From Elymus sibiricus (Eukaryota; Streptophyta; Magnoliopsida; Poales; Poaceae), in assembly GCA_039707655.1 (NCBI GenBank), contig CM077676.1:454760379-454824378 (forward strand): 64,000 bases of DNA, given 5' to 3'. Both the position numbers and the translations under genes were made by a program. The stretch's first letter is position 1. The number at the start of each line of letters is the position of its first letter. Below, piece after piece: positions 47,501-60,050 of the stretch. The notes beneath the pieces were generated by a model. That model saw only the letters and a list, made by a program, of their open reading frames with translations, was not told the DNA's origin and made no database searches.

Positions 47501-49544
47501 AGCCTCGTCACGGAGATGCAGTTTGATCTCAGTTCCACGGCCCAGGGGTTCATTCCATGTATCCTCCGAAATAGCGAATGATCCATCAGCCTTGGACTCC
47601 CACACATATCTATCAGAGAGGGGTACAACGTCACAACAGCAACAAGAAAATTGCATAGAGGACGGCAAGAAATGAACCAAAAGCACAAGGCAACAGTTCT
47701 GTGTTAAAGACAAGGGCATTGGTTGGTGTCTTACTGTTTGTCATCATTGTGCTTGCTGACCACTTCAACATAGTCAGCGACCAAGTATACTGAGTAGAAA
47801 CCAACACCAAACTGCCCAATGAGATTGAGGTCACCTCCAGTCTGCATCTTTTCCACAAAAGCTGCAAAAGGTGCAGGCAATTAATGTTATTTACGAGAAA
47901 ATTTCACAGATTACATATATGTTGGATGGTATTTGGTGCAATATTCCACACCAACAAATAAATAATGCTGAATTTGCACTTGAAGTTTCAAATATTTTAG
48001 AGCAGAGCAATCGGTAGAAAACAACAGTACCTGAAGTTCCAGACTTGGCAATGGTTCCAAGGTTCTTAATCAGATCTTCCTTGGTCATACCAACACCCCT
48101 ATCCCGAATAGAGAGAATCTTGTTCTCCTTATCCAACTTAATCTGCATGTGGACACGGCAAATGCCTTACCAACCAATTCAAAAAGCAATGACATGCCAA
48201 TCAGAAAAGGCCATCAGCTCTGCAGTTCACCATACCTGGATTTCAAGCTTAGCAGTGTCACCCTCGCCCAAAGCCTCCTTATCAGTGAGGGTAAGGAACC
48301 TAATCTTATCCAAAGCCTACAAACATAAAGGTACCACTCTTTAGTTCCTAGCATCCACAATGCAATCTAAATACAGGGGGTCAGAATCAAATGCAATACA
48401 TACATCAGATGCATTGGAGATGAGCTCCCTCAGGAAGATATCCTTGTTACTGTAGAGTGAGTTGATGATGATGTCCATGAGTCTGGACACCTCGGCCTGG
48501 AATTCAAACTTCTCAGCCGAGTTCCTGAGGGTCTTCCTCGAGATGGACTCGGACTCCCTTCGCACATCAAAGTCATGGTATCAATACAGTAGGTCAACAG
48601 CATGAAATGGGAAGCATCAGCGTTGATCAGGGACTAGTGCGCACCTCTGGACAACCTCAGAGTCGGTGGACAAGCCATGGGGGACGGCCCCAAGCTTCTC
48701 CTCTACCTTGGGAAAGTCGCCCACCTCATCGCTGCTCTCCTCGGCATTGACTTGGAGCTTCTTAGCTGCAGAAGCATCAAGGATCAGACCAACAACTCGA
48801 ATTTGGTGTATTGATGTAGATTACAGCAGATAGGTACAAGTGTTTGAATTCCCTAGGAGTATGGTAGAGCACTAGATCAGTAGCAAGCAGCACTAGATTT
48901 CCGCCAAGTAAACACTAGATTGGTGTATAAATCTATCGAGTTACTGGACTAAACCCTATTTAAACCCCACGACTTAATTAGCAGCATAATTTGCCTGAAA
49001 TTTAATAACTCACGACGGATCTAAGAACGAAGTAAGCCAGTAATGTCGAACGCGGCACAAACCCCTGCGGCCCTGTCATCGCATCAGATCGGGTTGCCTC
49101 GCGACAGAGCTGGCAATTCAGATGCGAGATCTACAGCGGAAACTGGACTGAAATCACCATCAGAGACCGCGCCCGGTAGCACTAGCCTCTAGGCGAATGG
49201 ATCAAACCACCGCAAGCAATTCTGTCTGGATTCCGCACTAGGAATTCATGCCATGGCGCGGGATTCAAGCATCACAGGGAAGTGCCGCGAAAATCGCTCG
49301 GCTACGCGGGCTGGAGAGTCCATAAGCTGCCTCCTGAGGCGAAATCTGCGCGCGCTGCCTCTGATCCCAACAGATCACGAGCTACCACCTAAATTCGCCG
49401 GCATCCCGCACAAATCTCCGAGAAAATCAGGAGGTAGCGCCGGCGGACTGGGGAGGGGGAGGGAGGAGGGGGCTTGCCTGGATCGGGGAGAGTGGTGAGG
49501 AGGAGGACGAGGAGGAGCGCGCAGGAGAGCGCCCACTTGCGCAT
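44557..49544 (-). CDS. HSP90B1/GRP94-like: Endoplasmin (ER HSP90, GRP94), 15 exons, 809 aa
   Basis: ATP-driven chaperone of the ER lumen that folds secreted and membrane proteins. Exons (minus): 49544-49478, 48765-48645, 48557-48404, 48316-48236, 48142-48031, 47861-47735, 47609-47471, 47234-47117, 47028-46847, 46740-46525, 46436-46271, 46190-46052, 45966-45816, 45319-44915, 44808-44557. They sum to 2430 nt with all phases consistent; some edges could be off by one base. A signal peptide ([19 protein letters not shown]) leads the protein. GHKL ATPase motifs are [10 protein letters not shown] (about 105-114), DRGVGM (155-160) and GQFGVGF (194-200). An acidic linker (about 290-330) precedes the middle domain ([12 protein letters not shown]) and the C-terminal dimerisation part, and the protein ends in KDEL. 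Intron 1 starts with GC; the rest are GT-AG. Length and motifs match plant endoplasmins, and I see no defect. It is the only intact gene in the window. Confidence 0.97.
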
Positions 49545-49636
49545 CGTCGCCGGCCGCTTCACTCTGCCTGCTGCAACCAAAACTGGGTGAGCTCGTCGCG
49601 TTCGTCTGGCTTCCGAGCCGGGGAGATGCGCTACCC

Positions 49637-49643
49637 ATTTAAA
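49637..49643 (-). promoter_or_regulatory. Candidate TATA element of the endoplasmin gene
   Basis: TTTAAAT on the minus strand, about 95 bases upstream of the ATG, in otherwise GC-rich DNA. It would place the transcription start about 60-65 bases before the ATG. Confidence 0.5.
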
Positions 49644-49856
49644 CGGGCGAGGAGGAGACCCCGCACGCCCGGTCCACGCGGGCGGGATGGCGCCACGCGG
49701 ACGAGCGGACGGCCGCGATGTGGCTCCGGCCACGCGGCGGGCCGTTAGTGGATGGCGCGGGGGAGCTCGACGTGGAGCGCGTGCCCCGGCCGTCCGTCGG
49801 GGCGAGCTGGAGGATCGGACGGCCGGGATCTCGTGCGTGCGCTGGCGGGTTTGACA

Positions 49857-49875
49857 CGTGGGGGGGCGGGATTGG
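49857..49875 (-). promoter_or_regulatory. ER stress response element (ERSE-I) upstream of endoplasmin
   Basis: On the minus strand CCAAT, nine bases, then CCACG: the exact ERSE-I consensus CCAAT-N9-CCACG, read towards the gene, 313-331 bases upstream of the ATG. The CCACG overlaps a G-box CACGTG (49855-49860). GACGTC (49892-49897) and TGACGTCC (minus, 50063-50056) are further bZIP-type ACGT sites. In plants ERSE sites are bound by NF-Y with bZIP28/bZIP60-type factors to induce ER chaperones during unfolded-protein stress. Confidence 0.75.
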
Positions 49876-50063
49876 TGTGGGATGGGTCGTCGACGTCGAC
49901 GAGACGCGATGCGCTAGAAAGTTCGCCGCGGCTCAGTGGAGTGGAGTGGATAATTCGTTCGGAGCGAGGGGGACTCGTGGTGGGCCAGAGGCCGTGCTGG
50001 GTGCGTCTGGGCCGGCCTGGTCAGTCAACGGGGTGTTGACTCGTCGCCGTGCGATGGACGTCA

Positions 50064-51105
50064 GAGAGTGAAATTTGATGGGCTTTCGGGCTGGCTGGGC
50101 CACCCGGACCGGTCCAGTCCAGCGAGAAGCCTGCAATAATAATACTCTAGGTCTCCAGTGATAGAGCTGCAGCTTCGAGTGGAAGTTTCAGAAGATGCAA
50201 TGTGTTTATGGCACATCATTTACCCAAGAATCAAACTGAATCCGGTTGAGATCATGGAAGAACCAACAGGCCGCCCAAAGTTCGCACAGAACCTGATTAT
50301 TACTCAAATATTTACAGATAATTAGTGACACTTTGTACGCCGGTATACATTTTCTACACGGATGCAGTTTTTATTTTCCTTTCTGCTTTCGAGAAAAAAG
50401 GGTCGATCGTCCCGTCCTGGCCACAGATTTCCATTATAGAAACCATGTTCGCTACATCATCTATATAGCAAACAGAAATGCAACATCAGCAAGAGAGAAC
50501 CAGATTGCCAAAACAGCGAACTACAGCTACGGCGGCATCCACTGCAGTCTGGGTGCTGTTGGCCTCCACCCTTTCGCCCAGCTGAAGACTTGCTCCATCA
50601 GCCGAGCACCTCCGATCACCACCATCTTACTTGCTTGCCACGTTTTTCTGCAATAAAATTACAGGCCCAAGATCGCAATGTTGGACTGACAAAGAAAAAA
50701 ATCACTTCGTTGGGATGCATGGAACTGCTTTGCGCTCGAAACATGCCGCGTTCCGCAGTTTCCAACACACACCATAACAGCGACGCAATCCCCCACAGAA
50801 ACCAAATCCTTGTGCTTCCCAGCAAAATTTAGCACCCATATACCAAATAATTCTTCTCCATTTCTAGGCACAGTTCTGAATGAAAAGGCAGAGTTGATCA
50901 CTCTACATACGGCCACAGAAAGATCTTAATTTTGGAAGGAACTTTACACGGATGCAGCATGAAAGCAATACAAACATTAGAGCTTGAACAGTTGAACTAC
51001 TTCACCCATGACACAGCTAGAGAAAATCCAAATCAGCATCATAATAATTCTGGTGGTACATAGAAAAAGGCAAAAGATGAGATTTCATGCATACAGGTAC
51101 TTCAC
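50064..51105. other. Intergenic DNA with no recognised gene
   Basis: Low-repeat sequence between the endoplasmin promoter and the next LTR. No ORF above about 110 codons, and no motif, RNA gene or transposon signature is recognised on either strand. Confidence 0.45.
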
Positions 51106-54100
51106 TGTAACACCCACAGTGTCATGCTACAGTGACCTCACACTGATCATGCCAAGTCAACATGCTTAACAGTGCTTGATCATCATTTAAATCATATCTC
51201 ATTTCAAATTTCAATTCAAATTGAGAAATTCAAATTCAAAGTGAATTTAAAAGTTGTTCAAATCCAGGAACTAAATAGTTCTTAATGTTGCAAATATTCA
51301 CACAGCAATTATAAAAAAAACATCAACATTAATTGAATTATTTAAATGACTCCATCATCCAAAAACATTACCAAACAGCAATATTTAATCCCATTTTATT
51401 TAATAAAATTGCAGATGAGATCATTTTATCTTCAAATCATTTTCTGGTAGTAGTTAATATTGCACTGTAATTATTGTGCTAAGTCACTTATTTTACAAAA
51501 CTCAAATTGTGACTAAACTATTTGCAAAACAGAAACAAAAAGAGAAAACACAAAAGAAAAACAAAGAAATAGAAAAAGGCCGTTGTAACTGGGCCTAAGT
51601 CAAACAGACGGCCCAGCCCACCTCGCCACCTCCTCCTTCCTCCTACTGCTCACCCCCTCGCCCGCTGTCGAGCACACAGCGCGCGCGCGCGCCCGCACCC
51701 CGGCCCTCCCTCCTCTCTGATCGACAGCACGCCGCCCGCGCCTGGTGGATAAGACGACGCCCCCGCACCCCCTGGCCCCTCCCTCGCCTCGCTCTCTCCC
51801 TCTCTCCCTCGTTCCCCACCGCCCCGAGCGCGGCCATGGCCTCGCCGCCGTGACGTCGCGGCCACCGAGCCCCTCCTGCCTCGCCGAGGTGTCCATCGCA
51901 CTCGCCGTCGTCGCCCACTTCGACCCCGCCGACTGGAACGAGCTGGGAACCACTGCACCGCCTCCACGCCGCCTTCTTCCTCCTCGGATCGCCACCGTCG
52001 TCCGACGACGACTCCGGCCACGTCGAGCCTACCCCGAGCCCATTACGCACACCTACAGGCTCCCCGTGAGCAGCTCTACCTCTCCTCTCTCCTCTCCCCC
52101 TCTCGGTCGTCCCCTAGCCGCCGTCCCCGTTGAGGCCGAACACTCCGCCGCCCGCGCTCGTTGCCGGCGTAGCCACGGTGACCATTGGGTCCTGGGCGTG
52201 CCACCATCGCGCTCGCCGCACCGCGTAGGCCTCGCCTAGCCTCTTAGTTCGCTCGCGCGCACGCTGCAACGCCGAACCCGAGCACCACCCATAGCCGCCG
52301 CCGCATGCCGTCGTCGTCGTCGTCGATTCCGGCCGCCCCCGCCCGCGAGATCACCGCCATCGGACGCGGTGCGAAGCGCCCGTTCCAGAGAGCCCAACCG
52401 CGCGTGAAACCGTCCACCGTAGCCCATTTCCGAGCTCGCCGGAGTTCGCCGCCGCGCTCGGGCTCGCCGGAGCCACTCCGGTGGCCGGCACTGACTCGGC
52501 ACCGACGTGGCAGCCGCGGGGCCCGCCTTGTGCCACTGACGGGTGGGCCCAGTTGACCCGTTGACCGGGTCAACTGCTGACTGGGCTGCTACAGTCACTG
52601 ACCGCTGGGCCCCGCGCTAATTTAAATGATTTTATAAATAAATAAAATGTTAATTAATCTGTTAATTAAATTTATTACTAATCAGCCACTGACAGTGGGG
52701 CCCCATTGCCTAATTAATCTTTAATTAGTTTAAATAAACCCTAATTAGCTACTGTGTCACTGACCAGTGGGACCCGCTGGTCAGGTTTGACTTGGACCAG
52801 CTGGATTTGACCGATGACGTCATTATGATGTCATGCTGACGTCACCTGCTACTGTTTTGGATAATTCGGATTCAATAATTAAAATAATTTCAGAAATTCA
52901 ATAAAACTTTGAAAAATCATATAAAATAAACCGTAACTCGGATGAAAATAATTTATATATGAAAAATGATCAAAAAAATATGACGAATCCGAATATCCTA
53001 TCCACATGCCTGCCACACCCCTCTAACATGATGAACATGGAACTTTCCCCTCTGATTCATCTGTCCGATAATTGCCCGGAGCTGGTAAAACACCTCCAGA
53101 TGTTTCCCGCTCCGACTAACTTGCTTAGTACTGCGTCAGGGCACCCTAGCTCAGCCTACTGCCATGCCATGCATCTGCGATTGCTTTTGTTGCTTGTATT
53201 TATTGTTTCTTCCCCCCTCTTCTCTCCGGTAGACCCCGAGACCGACGATGCCCCGGTGATCGACTACGTCCCCGACGACCCTTCCTCCTTTTCAGCAGAG
53301 CTTCCAGGCAAGCAAAACCCCCTTGATCATTTCTATATTGCCTATTCCTTCTCCCTCATGCTTGCATTAGATTTTACTACTGTAATTGCTTGCTCCTATT
53401 CTGATGCATAGCCTATTTTTGTAACCTGCTGTTGTTACTTTACCTATCATCCTAAACTGCTTAGAATAGGTTGGTTAGTGATCCATCAGTGACCCCTCAC
53501 CCTTGTCCCTGTTGCCCCGCTTTGTTACCAGTACCTCGATCATTGTGATCGATGTGCAGTTACCGTCACATGACCGCACACCCCCTTAGTTGTACGACTC
53601 TGTAGGGCTACTATCGAGTGCCGATGGTGATACCTCATACTGCACTCCTGATGATATCCATGTAGTATAGCACATCGATGGTGATTGCAGAGGGTGACTC
53701 CTCGCTCTCCCCTTCCCGATGATGACTCTGTCGTGCAACCCCTTAAGCGGGGACCATCGAGGGTGATTCCTCCTGGTTCTCCTTAATGGATTACATCGAG
53801 TAGGAATCCATCGAGGGTGATTCCTCGGGTTCCCTTGATATTTCGGACACACGGTTACCTTTAACTGTTGCCCCCATGTACATGTTACTGCGGGACTGGA
53901 GGGACAGGCGGTACTACCCCGGTAGAGGTGGACCTGAGTTCCCGACAGTCCCTTGTGGAGTCGGGTTGACCTGGAGGGTACCCGCGAGATAATTACGAGG
54001 CGCGGCCGGGCAGACAGAGACCGCCCTAGAGAGGGATGGGCCTGACCCTTGTTGCACTTCCTCGAGACGGGATGACAGGAGTACTGATCGTCACCGCGAG

Positions 54101-54361
54101 CTCCTAATAATTCGCTAACGGATTTGGGTATTTGATCTGAGTTGGCCACTGGCCTATACGCACTACCACCACGTGGGATAATGGTTTAATGGGGCCCTCT
54201 ACGCCGTATGTATCAGCCGAAATCTCTGTCAGACGTCCAGTTCAGCATTGCGGCGCGTTCGGGCAGGTGCCATCCAGGACAGAGGTGGTGCTTGGTCCCG
54301 TTCACCCACGCAACGACCCGGAGTGCAAAGGGCGATGGGCCCAAGACCCCTGAGCGCTTAG
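51106..54361 (+). mobile_element. Long LTR related to the 9289-type family, interrupted at 54361
   Basis: Begins TGTAACACCC and follows the same order of landmarks as the 9289 LTRs: AT-rich start, 'aaaaaggccgttgtaactgggcct', GC-rich island (51620-52600), 'ggatgaaaataatttatatatga' (about 52939), GTAGACCCCGAGACC (about 53229) and ACGTGGGATAATGG (about 54171). The sequence breaks where a Tat-type LTR starts at 54362, so its end lies beyond the window. GC-island ORFs are treated as chance frames. Confidence 0.75.
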
Positions 54362-54901
54362 TGTCGTGGTTTTATCACGGCAGATGTCCTCGTGAAAGGA
54401 CTTAGTCGTGAGGCCATCGCAGCTAGGTGGTAACTCGAACAGGGTTGATCGGAATCGAGAGACAAGGGTTTTACCCAGGTTCGGCCCCTCGCTGAGGAGG
54501 TAATAGCCTACATCCTGCTTGATTGTTATTGATGATGATGATCTTGATTACAGGGGTGCAACTTGGCTAACCTAGTACTCGAGAGCTTGTAACTTGGTCT
54601 TACTGCCCCGGGGGCTCGCCTTTATATACAGGTCGAGGCCCTGGGTTTACAACAGAGTCCGGGTCATAACATGACCCGTGATCTAGTCTATTTCCTACTC
54701 ATCGTCCTCCTCAAGAAAGGAAAACATATCACGTACTTGGATTACCCGCCGCCTCAAACATTGGGCCCTAACCCGGCCTGCTTTATGAGTCGCCTGACGG
54801 GCCTCCTGACCTTTGAATGCTGCGTCCTTTATCCTTTAAGCCGCCAATCGGTAACCCGGCCCTGAACGGGCGAGTTATACCGGCGGGTTATATCCCCGAC
54901 A
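54362..54901 (-). repeat. 3' LTR of the second Tat-type Gypsy (540 bp)
   Basis: TG/CA ends and the neighbouring tract define it. A TATA-like 'tttatataca' lies at about 54620. Its minus-strand end 'aggacatctgccgtgataaaaccacgaca' matches the ends of the LTRs at 56980 and 63213 almost exactly. Confidence 0.8.
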
Positions 54902-56009
54902 TTAGCCCCCAGAGTGAGGTGAATTTATTCGCATCAATATCCAGAAGTCACATTGCCGGGTTATCCTTCCTTTCATCATCTAGGCTCATGCCATGGCCGA
55001 GTCGCGCGAGTTCACCGGCTCATAAAACACTGTTACCTTGACATCTCTGATTCCTCTGTGTCATGACATCACCTTCCAGAAACCGCGGGGTTCAGGCGTG
55101 ACATCATAGCGAATCTTTTGAGTATATCTGTCAAACCCGAAAATCGAGGCGTCATCTACTCACAAAAGTTACTGCGTTCCTCTGTTTTCGCACCTGCCTC
55201 TTCCCCTTCTATTTTTTTTATAAATACACCCGTGGGGGTTTTCATTTTCACTTTACTTCTCCGACCGCCCCACTTCTTCTTCTTCTTCCTTGCGACGCGT
55301 CCGCCTGTGTCAGGAGCTCCGCCGCCGTACGACCCCGACGCGCGTCAGTGGCCTTAACCGCGTCCTCTTCTTCGTGCGCGCCGTCGTCGAGGCTGCTCAG
55401 GATCATCTCAGAGCCACTCACCGCATCCAGGTATGCCTCATTGCCTCCTTTAGATCCGTAGAAACACCCGAGCGTTCTTCGCAGTTCATCGTTGCTCGTC
55501 TGTTTATCCTGTTCATTGCCGTTTTGGATCTGGTTTCAAGCGCATCCGTTGTAGAAAATACCCCGCCGCTTGCCGTAGTACCATTTTGCATCTAGGAACC
55601 TCGGTCCTTTACTAGAAACTCGGAGTAGATCAAACTGTGTCTCCATTGTATGAACTAGGTATAGTAAATATTTTCCCTTTTCGCATATTTTGTAGATCCA
55701 TAATTTTAGCCACTTTGTTTGAAATCTGTTCCTGCAACACTTAGCAAAAATCAGAATCTTTAACTTTAAGATGAACCGCCATATAAATCATGACCCACCA
55801 TTCCTAGGAAGCATGGTTGAATCTCTATTCGGGCGGCTTGTAATTCCTTACATATTTTAGAATTTGAAAAACTATGTTGGCTCGCCTCTGAATTTTAACC
55901 ACCTTGTCATACTGGCCTCTTTCCAAGCCGCCATGGCAACTTTAGCGATCGTGCAATGACCCGCCATTCATATTTTATCCGCAGCCGTTAATTCCTTAGG
56001 CGACTTACC
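54902..56009 (+). mobile_element. Leader region before the antisense ORF
   Basis: Non-coding stretch between the polypurine tract and the antisense ORF ATG, with TATA-like 'tataaataca' (about 55219). It may serve as promoter and 5' leader of the antisense transcript; this is inference. Confidence 0.4.
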
Positions 56010-56979
56010 ATGGCAAAGACCACAGTCTGCAACTGGGTGAGTTCCCAAGTTTCACAACTCGTGCTTGATGATTATAAAGAACAAGGGTTTCTGCCGGCTC
56101 AAGAGGTGATTGACTGGCGGGCTCCTCAAGGCGAAACTGTTCCCCAACCCGGCAAAGGAGAAGTCGTGGTGTTTACAGACCATCTTCTTAGGGGCTTCTC
56201 TCCGCCCGGGTCAAAAAAATTCCGGGACGCCTTAAGTTTCTTCAACCTTCATCCTCAAGATCTTGGTCCAAATTCTATATCCAACCTATGCCAATTTCAA
56301 GTCTTCTGTGAAGCATATCTGCAAATGGAAGCCACCGTTCCCCTCTTTAGGGAGTTTTTCTATATCAACCGCCAGACTGAATGTGCTGATGGACCCAGTC
56401 TAGAACTTGGCGGGGTCTCGATCCAGAGGCGAAGAGACGTTGCTTTCCCTGCAGTCACTCTGCCGAGTCATCCAAAAGGATGGAACAAGACCTGGTTCTA
56501 TTGTAAGAACACATCTCCTGTTGATGAGAACCCGTTGCCGGGTTATAGACCGGACCGTCTTGACTCCACCATTGAACTTCCTGGCTGGGCTCCTCAAGAA
56601 GAGCGCGCTCAAGTCGCCCACATATATCCAAAGCTGAGGGCTTTATTAGCCAATGGTTTGACCGGGGTTGATCTAACCCGGTGCTGGATTACCTGGAGGA
56701 TTCTTCCCTTAAGTCGCCGGGCGGATTTAATGTGCAATTACTCAGGCAAATCAAATGATGCGCAAAGGTTCAGTCCCATTGACCTGTCAGCTGATGAAAT
56801 AAACAAGATTGTGAAGAAACTGCTTGGGGAGTCACAGGAAAACTGTAACAAGACGGGGCTGAGACCGTTCTATGCCCTTAACCAGGCTCCTCCAGTAAGC
56901 ATTCCTGTGATCACTTGTCCATCTTTATCAACTCTTTAAACTTTACTTGTTGATCTTGTTTAAAACCATGCAGGCCGAC
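56010..56979 (+). CDS. Antisense ORF (aORF) of the second Tat-type Gypsy, split by insertion
   Basis: ATG at 56010 opens about 295 intact codons of the grass 'putative gypsy type transposon' family (PF04195 by memory), with FRDALSFFNLHPQDLGPNSI and FQVFCEAYLQMEATVPLF. A clear donor (CCTCCA|GTAAGC, exon end 56894) and acceptor (CATGCAG, exon 2 from 56974) show it is spliced. Exon 2 is cut six bases in by the element at 56980. The reading frame continues at 63987, right after the duplicated CCGAC, and is still open at the window end. So this aORF was intact when the insertion happened. Its biochemical role is unknown. Confidence 0.78.
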
Positions 56980-57801
56980 TGACGGGGATATTACCCCGCG
57001 ATATGACCCGGCAAACATGCTGACCCGGTGAACAGTACTGACCCGGAGAACAGTACTGACCCGGCAGACATGCTGACCCGGCAGCTACAGTACCAGGATG
57101 GTAACCCGGCTGCTACAGTGTCAGGATGTTAACCCGGCTACAGTGTCAGTATGTTAACCCGGCTACAGTGTCAGGATGTACCCCCGGCTGCTACAGTGTC
57201 AGGATGTTAACCCTGCTACAGTGTCAGGAGGTTAACCCGGCTGCTACAGTGTCAGAATGTTAACCCTGCTACAGTGTCAGGAGGTTAACCCGGCTGCTAC
57301 AGTGCCAGGAGGTGAACAGTGTTATCAGACAGTCACGGAGACGAGTCTCTGAAGATAAGCCCTGGTTGTAACCCGCCCGGTGTAAGCCGCCCGGGATGGG
57401 TTACAAGCCCAGGACTCGGAAGCCCATGAAGAGAAGCCCGCGATGGGAAGTCATCAATCCGACTTAGACTCTACATGTAAACCGCCCCTTCGGCCTTTAT
57501 AAGGAGGGGCGGGTCACCCCAAGAGGGTCAGGTTAGACGTCTCATAGACAGGTCTCATAGACAGGTCACAAAAGATAGTCAGATTAGAGGCTAGAGATCA
57601 TCCTTGTAACCAAGAGGTCTTCCTCATCATTAATACCAGACAAGCAGGACGTAGGCTTTTACCTCCATCAGAGGGGCCGAACCTGGGTAAAAACTCCGCG
57701 TCTCTCGTCCCGCTCAACCCCTCTCAAGCTACCAGTTACGTGCGCCGGACCTCACGACTAAGTCCTTACACTAGGACATCTGCTGTGACAAAACCATGAC
57801 A
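56980..57801 (+). repeat. 5' LTR with nine-unit tandem array
   Basis: Contains about nine units of 25-29 bp of the type 'ggctgctacagtgtcaggatgttaaccc' (about 57070-57315), followed by a promoter-like 'tttataag' (about 57496) and ending CATGACA. Confidence 0.92.
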
Positions 57802-57803
57802 GT

Positions 57804-57821
57804 TGGCGCCCACCGTGGGGC
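57804..57821 (+). other. Primer-binding site, tRNA-Lys(CUU)
   Basis: TGGCGCCCACCGTGGGGC is an exact 18-base complement of the 3' end of plant tRNA-Lys(CUU) plus CCA, two bases after the LTR. Confidence 0.88.
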
Positions 57822-59680
57822 CCGCGCACGGTGGTGTTAAAGTTCTTGGAGGGATCTCTCCAGGGATCGAGGAGTTCATCAGTCAAGATTGAAGAAGTGT
57901 TCAACCGCGGCGGATATGAGATTGAGATCAAGAGAGTTTAGGGTTGCATCTATGCATCGCCACGTCCTATAACCTACCGGGACCGACAAGAGATGATTTC
58001 GTCTGTCTGCTGCCACGTCTCCGAGCCGCCGAGATCGGCAAGAAATCGGACTTGCCAAGATAAAACTGCCACCTCATGGGATCTGTCAAAGCTAGCATGT
58101 CCCGTTGACCGCAGCAGGTACATCAAGTTAATCTACGTCCAAATCAAACCAGAGCAGATCAATTTCCAAAGCAATCAGGAGTGCGTACTACGTTCGTGCG
58201 TCGAGGTGTCCCATGGAAATTCTTTTCAAATCCAAAAGTCACGGGAGTACTAAGAGTGCTCTTACCTTCACAAAACTACAAGTCCGTTCAAATCACCAGA
58301 TAGCAAAACCTGCAGAAGGACAAATGCTACTAGCGCTGCACACCATGAGACCGGCCAGGATACGGACGTAATCAGCGGAAGAAGGCTACGACGACCCGGA
58401 AAACTAGGCACGAATTAGCAGAAGAGATGGATGTGGGTTGACCAAGTCTACTACGAAAACTGGGCAGGTCCGCGGAGGAGACGGACGTGGATTTTCCCTT
58501 GCTCTGCCTCCGCCTCCGATCTGTCTTCGCCATACTCCGTTGAGCCGCCACTCTGCGCCGCTCCAAACCTCCTCAAGCCGGTCCCGCCTCCGCCTCGCAT
58601 CACCTTCAAGTCGCTGTCACCCACGCGCCCCGGCTGGCTCGCCGCACCCGGCCGCTTCTGAGCGTGCCTGCTGGTCCCGTGTCAACTCACCTTGAGCCAC
58701 CGCCAGAGCCGCCGCCGGGGTTTCCATGGCCTCAAGCCGCCTTCGCTTCCTCCGCCTTGTCAAAATCATCGTCATACCTGAACCCGCTTCCACGCTGCTT
58801 CTGCAAACCGCGGCCTCTGCATCGAGCCGTCCGCTCGCCTCTGCGTCGAGCCTCCATGGCCGCCTCGCCGGACCTTCCTTGCCCGCAAACTGGCCGAACA
58901 GCACGGCCTAGGGCCATACGCATGAGGCCTCCGCCTTGCCGCTTCACCTCAGCCATAACGCCGCTCGAGCCGCCGCCTCTATCGTGGTCGCCTCAACGCA
59001 TCCTCTGCTCATCCACCAGCACCTCGGCCGCCTCTGAGCGGGCGCTACTGCGTCCTCGCCTCAAACGGCCACGACCCCACTATCTCCAAGCCACCCCGGC
59101 TGTCCAGCGCGGGCCTCGACGGCCCCGTCCGTCTCCACTCTGAGCCGCCTCCAATGGCCGGCCACCTCCGAACTCGCGCTCACCTCAGCCGCCGCGGTCT
59201 CGCACCGCTCAGCGCCGGCTCGCCACGCCGCCTTGCCTCGCCCTTGCGCGCGCTTGCCCTGGCCAGTTTTGCCTTGCCGCCGCCGATGCCGTGCCCCGCC
59301 GCTGGCTCGCCGCTACGGCGTCTAGCGCGCAGCGCCGTTCGAAGCCACAACTCAAGCCGCCCCGCCGTGAGCTCCGCCTCTGCCGCGGGTCCGCGCCGCC
59401 GAGTCTCTGCTTCCGCGCCGCTACTGCGAGCCGCTCAGCTCGAGCCGCCCCGCGCCCCTTGCTTCGCCGCCGCGCGCTGCCCCCGTCGCCTTAAACCGCC
59501 GGCTGGCTCGCCGCTCCGGCAATAGCTGCTCCACCCGCGCCGCCTGCGTCGCCTTCACCGCCCCTCGCCGGCTCACCGCCCCTTGCCGGGTCGTCCGCCT
59601 CCTGCTGCCCCCGCCGCCGGCTGCCCCCTGGGATTCAGTTGCCCACGCGGGGAAGGAGCAGTGGGAGCCGGGTGTTTAAA
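57822..59680 (+). mobile_element. Internal leader and GC-rich block rich in AGCCGCC
   Basis: After an AT-balanced leader (to about 58430) comes 1.2 kb of very GC-rich sequence with many AGCCGCC heptamers and short frames in several phases. No frame has a recognisable domain, so none is called a gene. It could be a captured host exon, but I cannot identify one. Confidence 0.55.
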
Positions 59681-60050
59681 AAAAAATGTGAAGGAGGGCC
59701 ACAGGGGTGCTACTACTGCTTTAAAAGCGCATCCAGGGGGTCATCTGACTACGTCTGTTATTATCTCGCGAGGGTGTCCGCACTTATCCGGCAAAAAATC
59801 TAGGTGATATTCATCCTATCTGTTTTTTTTTAGTATATATTATTTATTTGAGGACAGTTACTCGGTCCTGCCATATATTTTATGCAGGACAATTATTCAA
59901 GCGGCATTATACCGCGGAGATGGAGTGCGCATCAATGCACGCAAGTGGTGTTCATTTACGGCACGTTACTCAATGGATGCGCGCAAGCCGTCACCGTCGT
60001 GGCCCGGTTTACATCAACAACACCGGTACCGCGCGCGTTCACCCGACTGT
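59681..60050 (+). mobile_element. AT-rich segment within the non-autonomous element
   Basis: Includes poly-A (59680-59688) and poly-T (59822-59831) runs and a 'tatatattatttatttgag' stretch. Composition differs sharply from both sides. No gene is seen. Confidence 0.4.

Noticed and set aside
51600..52600. Overlapping Arg/Ser/Pro-rich frames on both strands
   Set aside because: GC-rich LTR island with no domain; chance frames.
57070..57315. CRISPR-like repeat array
   Set aside because: Units are directly adjacent without unique spacers, in a plant LTR; it is a simple tandem repeat.
58664..59525. Plus-strand frames of 120-160 codons
   Set aside because: Pro/Ser/Arg-rich, in several phases at once in very GC-rich DNA; no recognisable domain.
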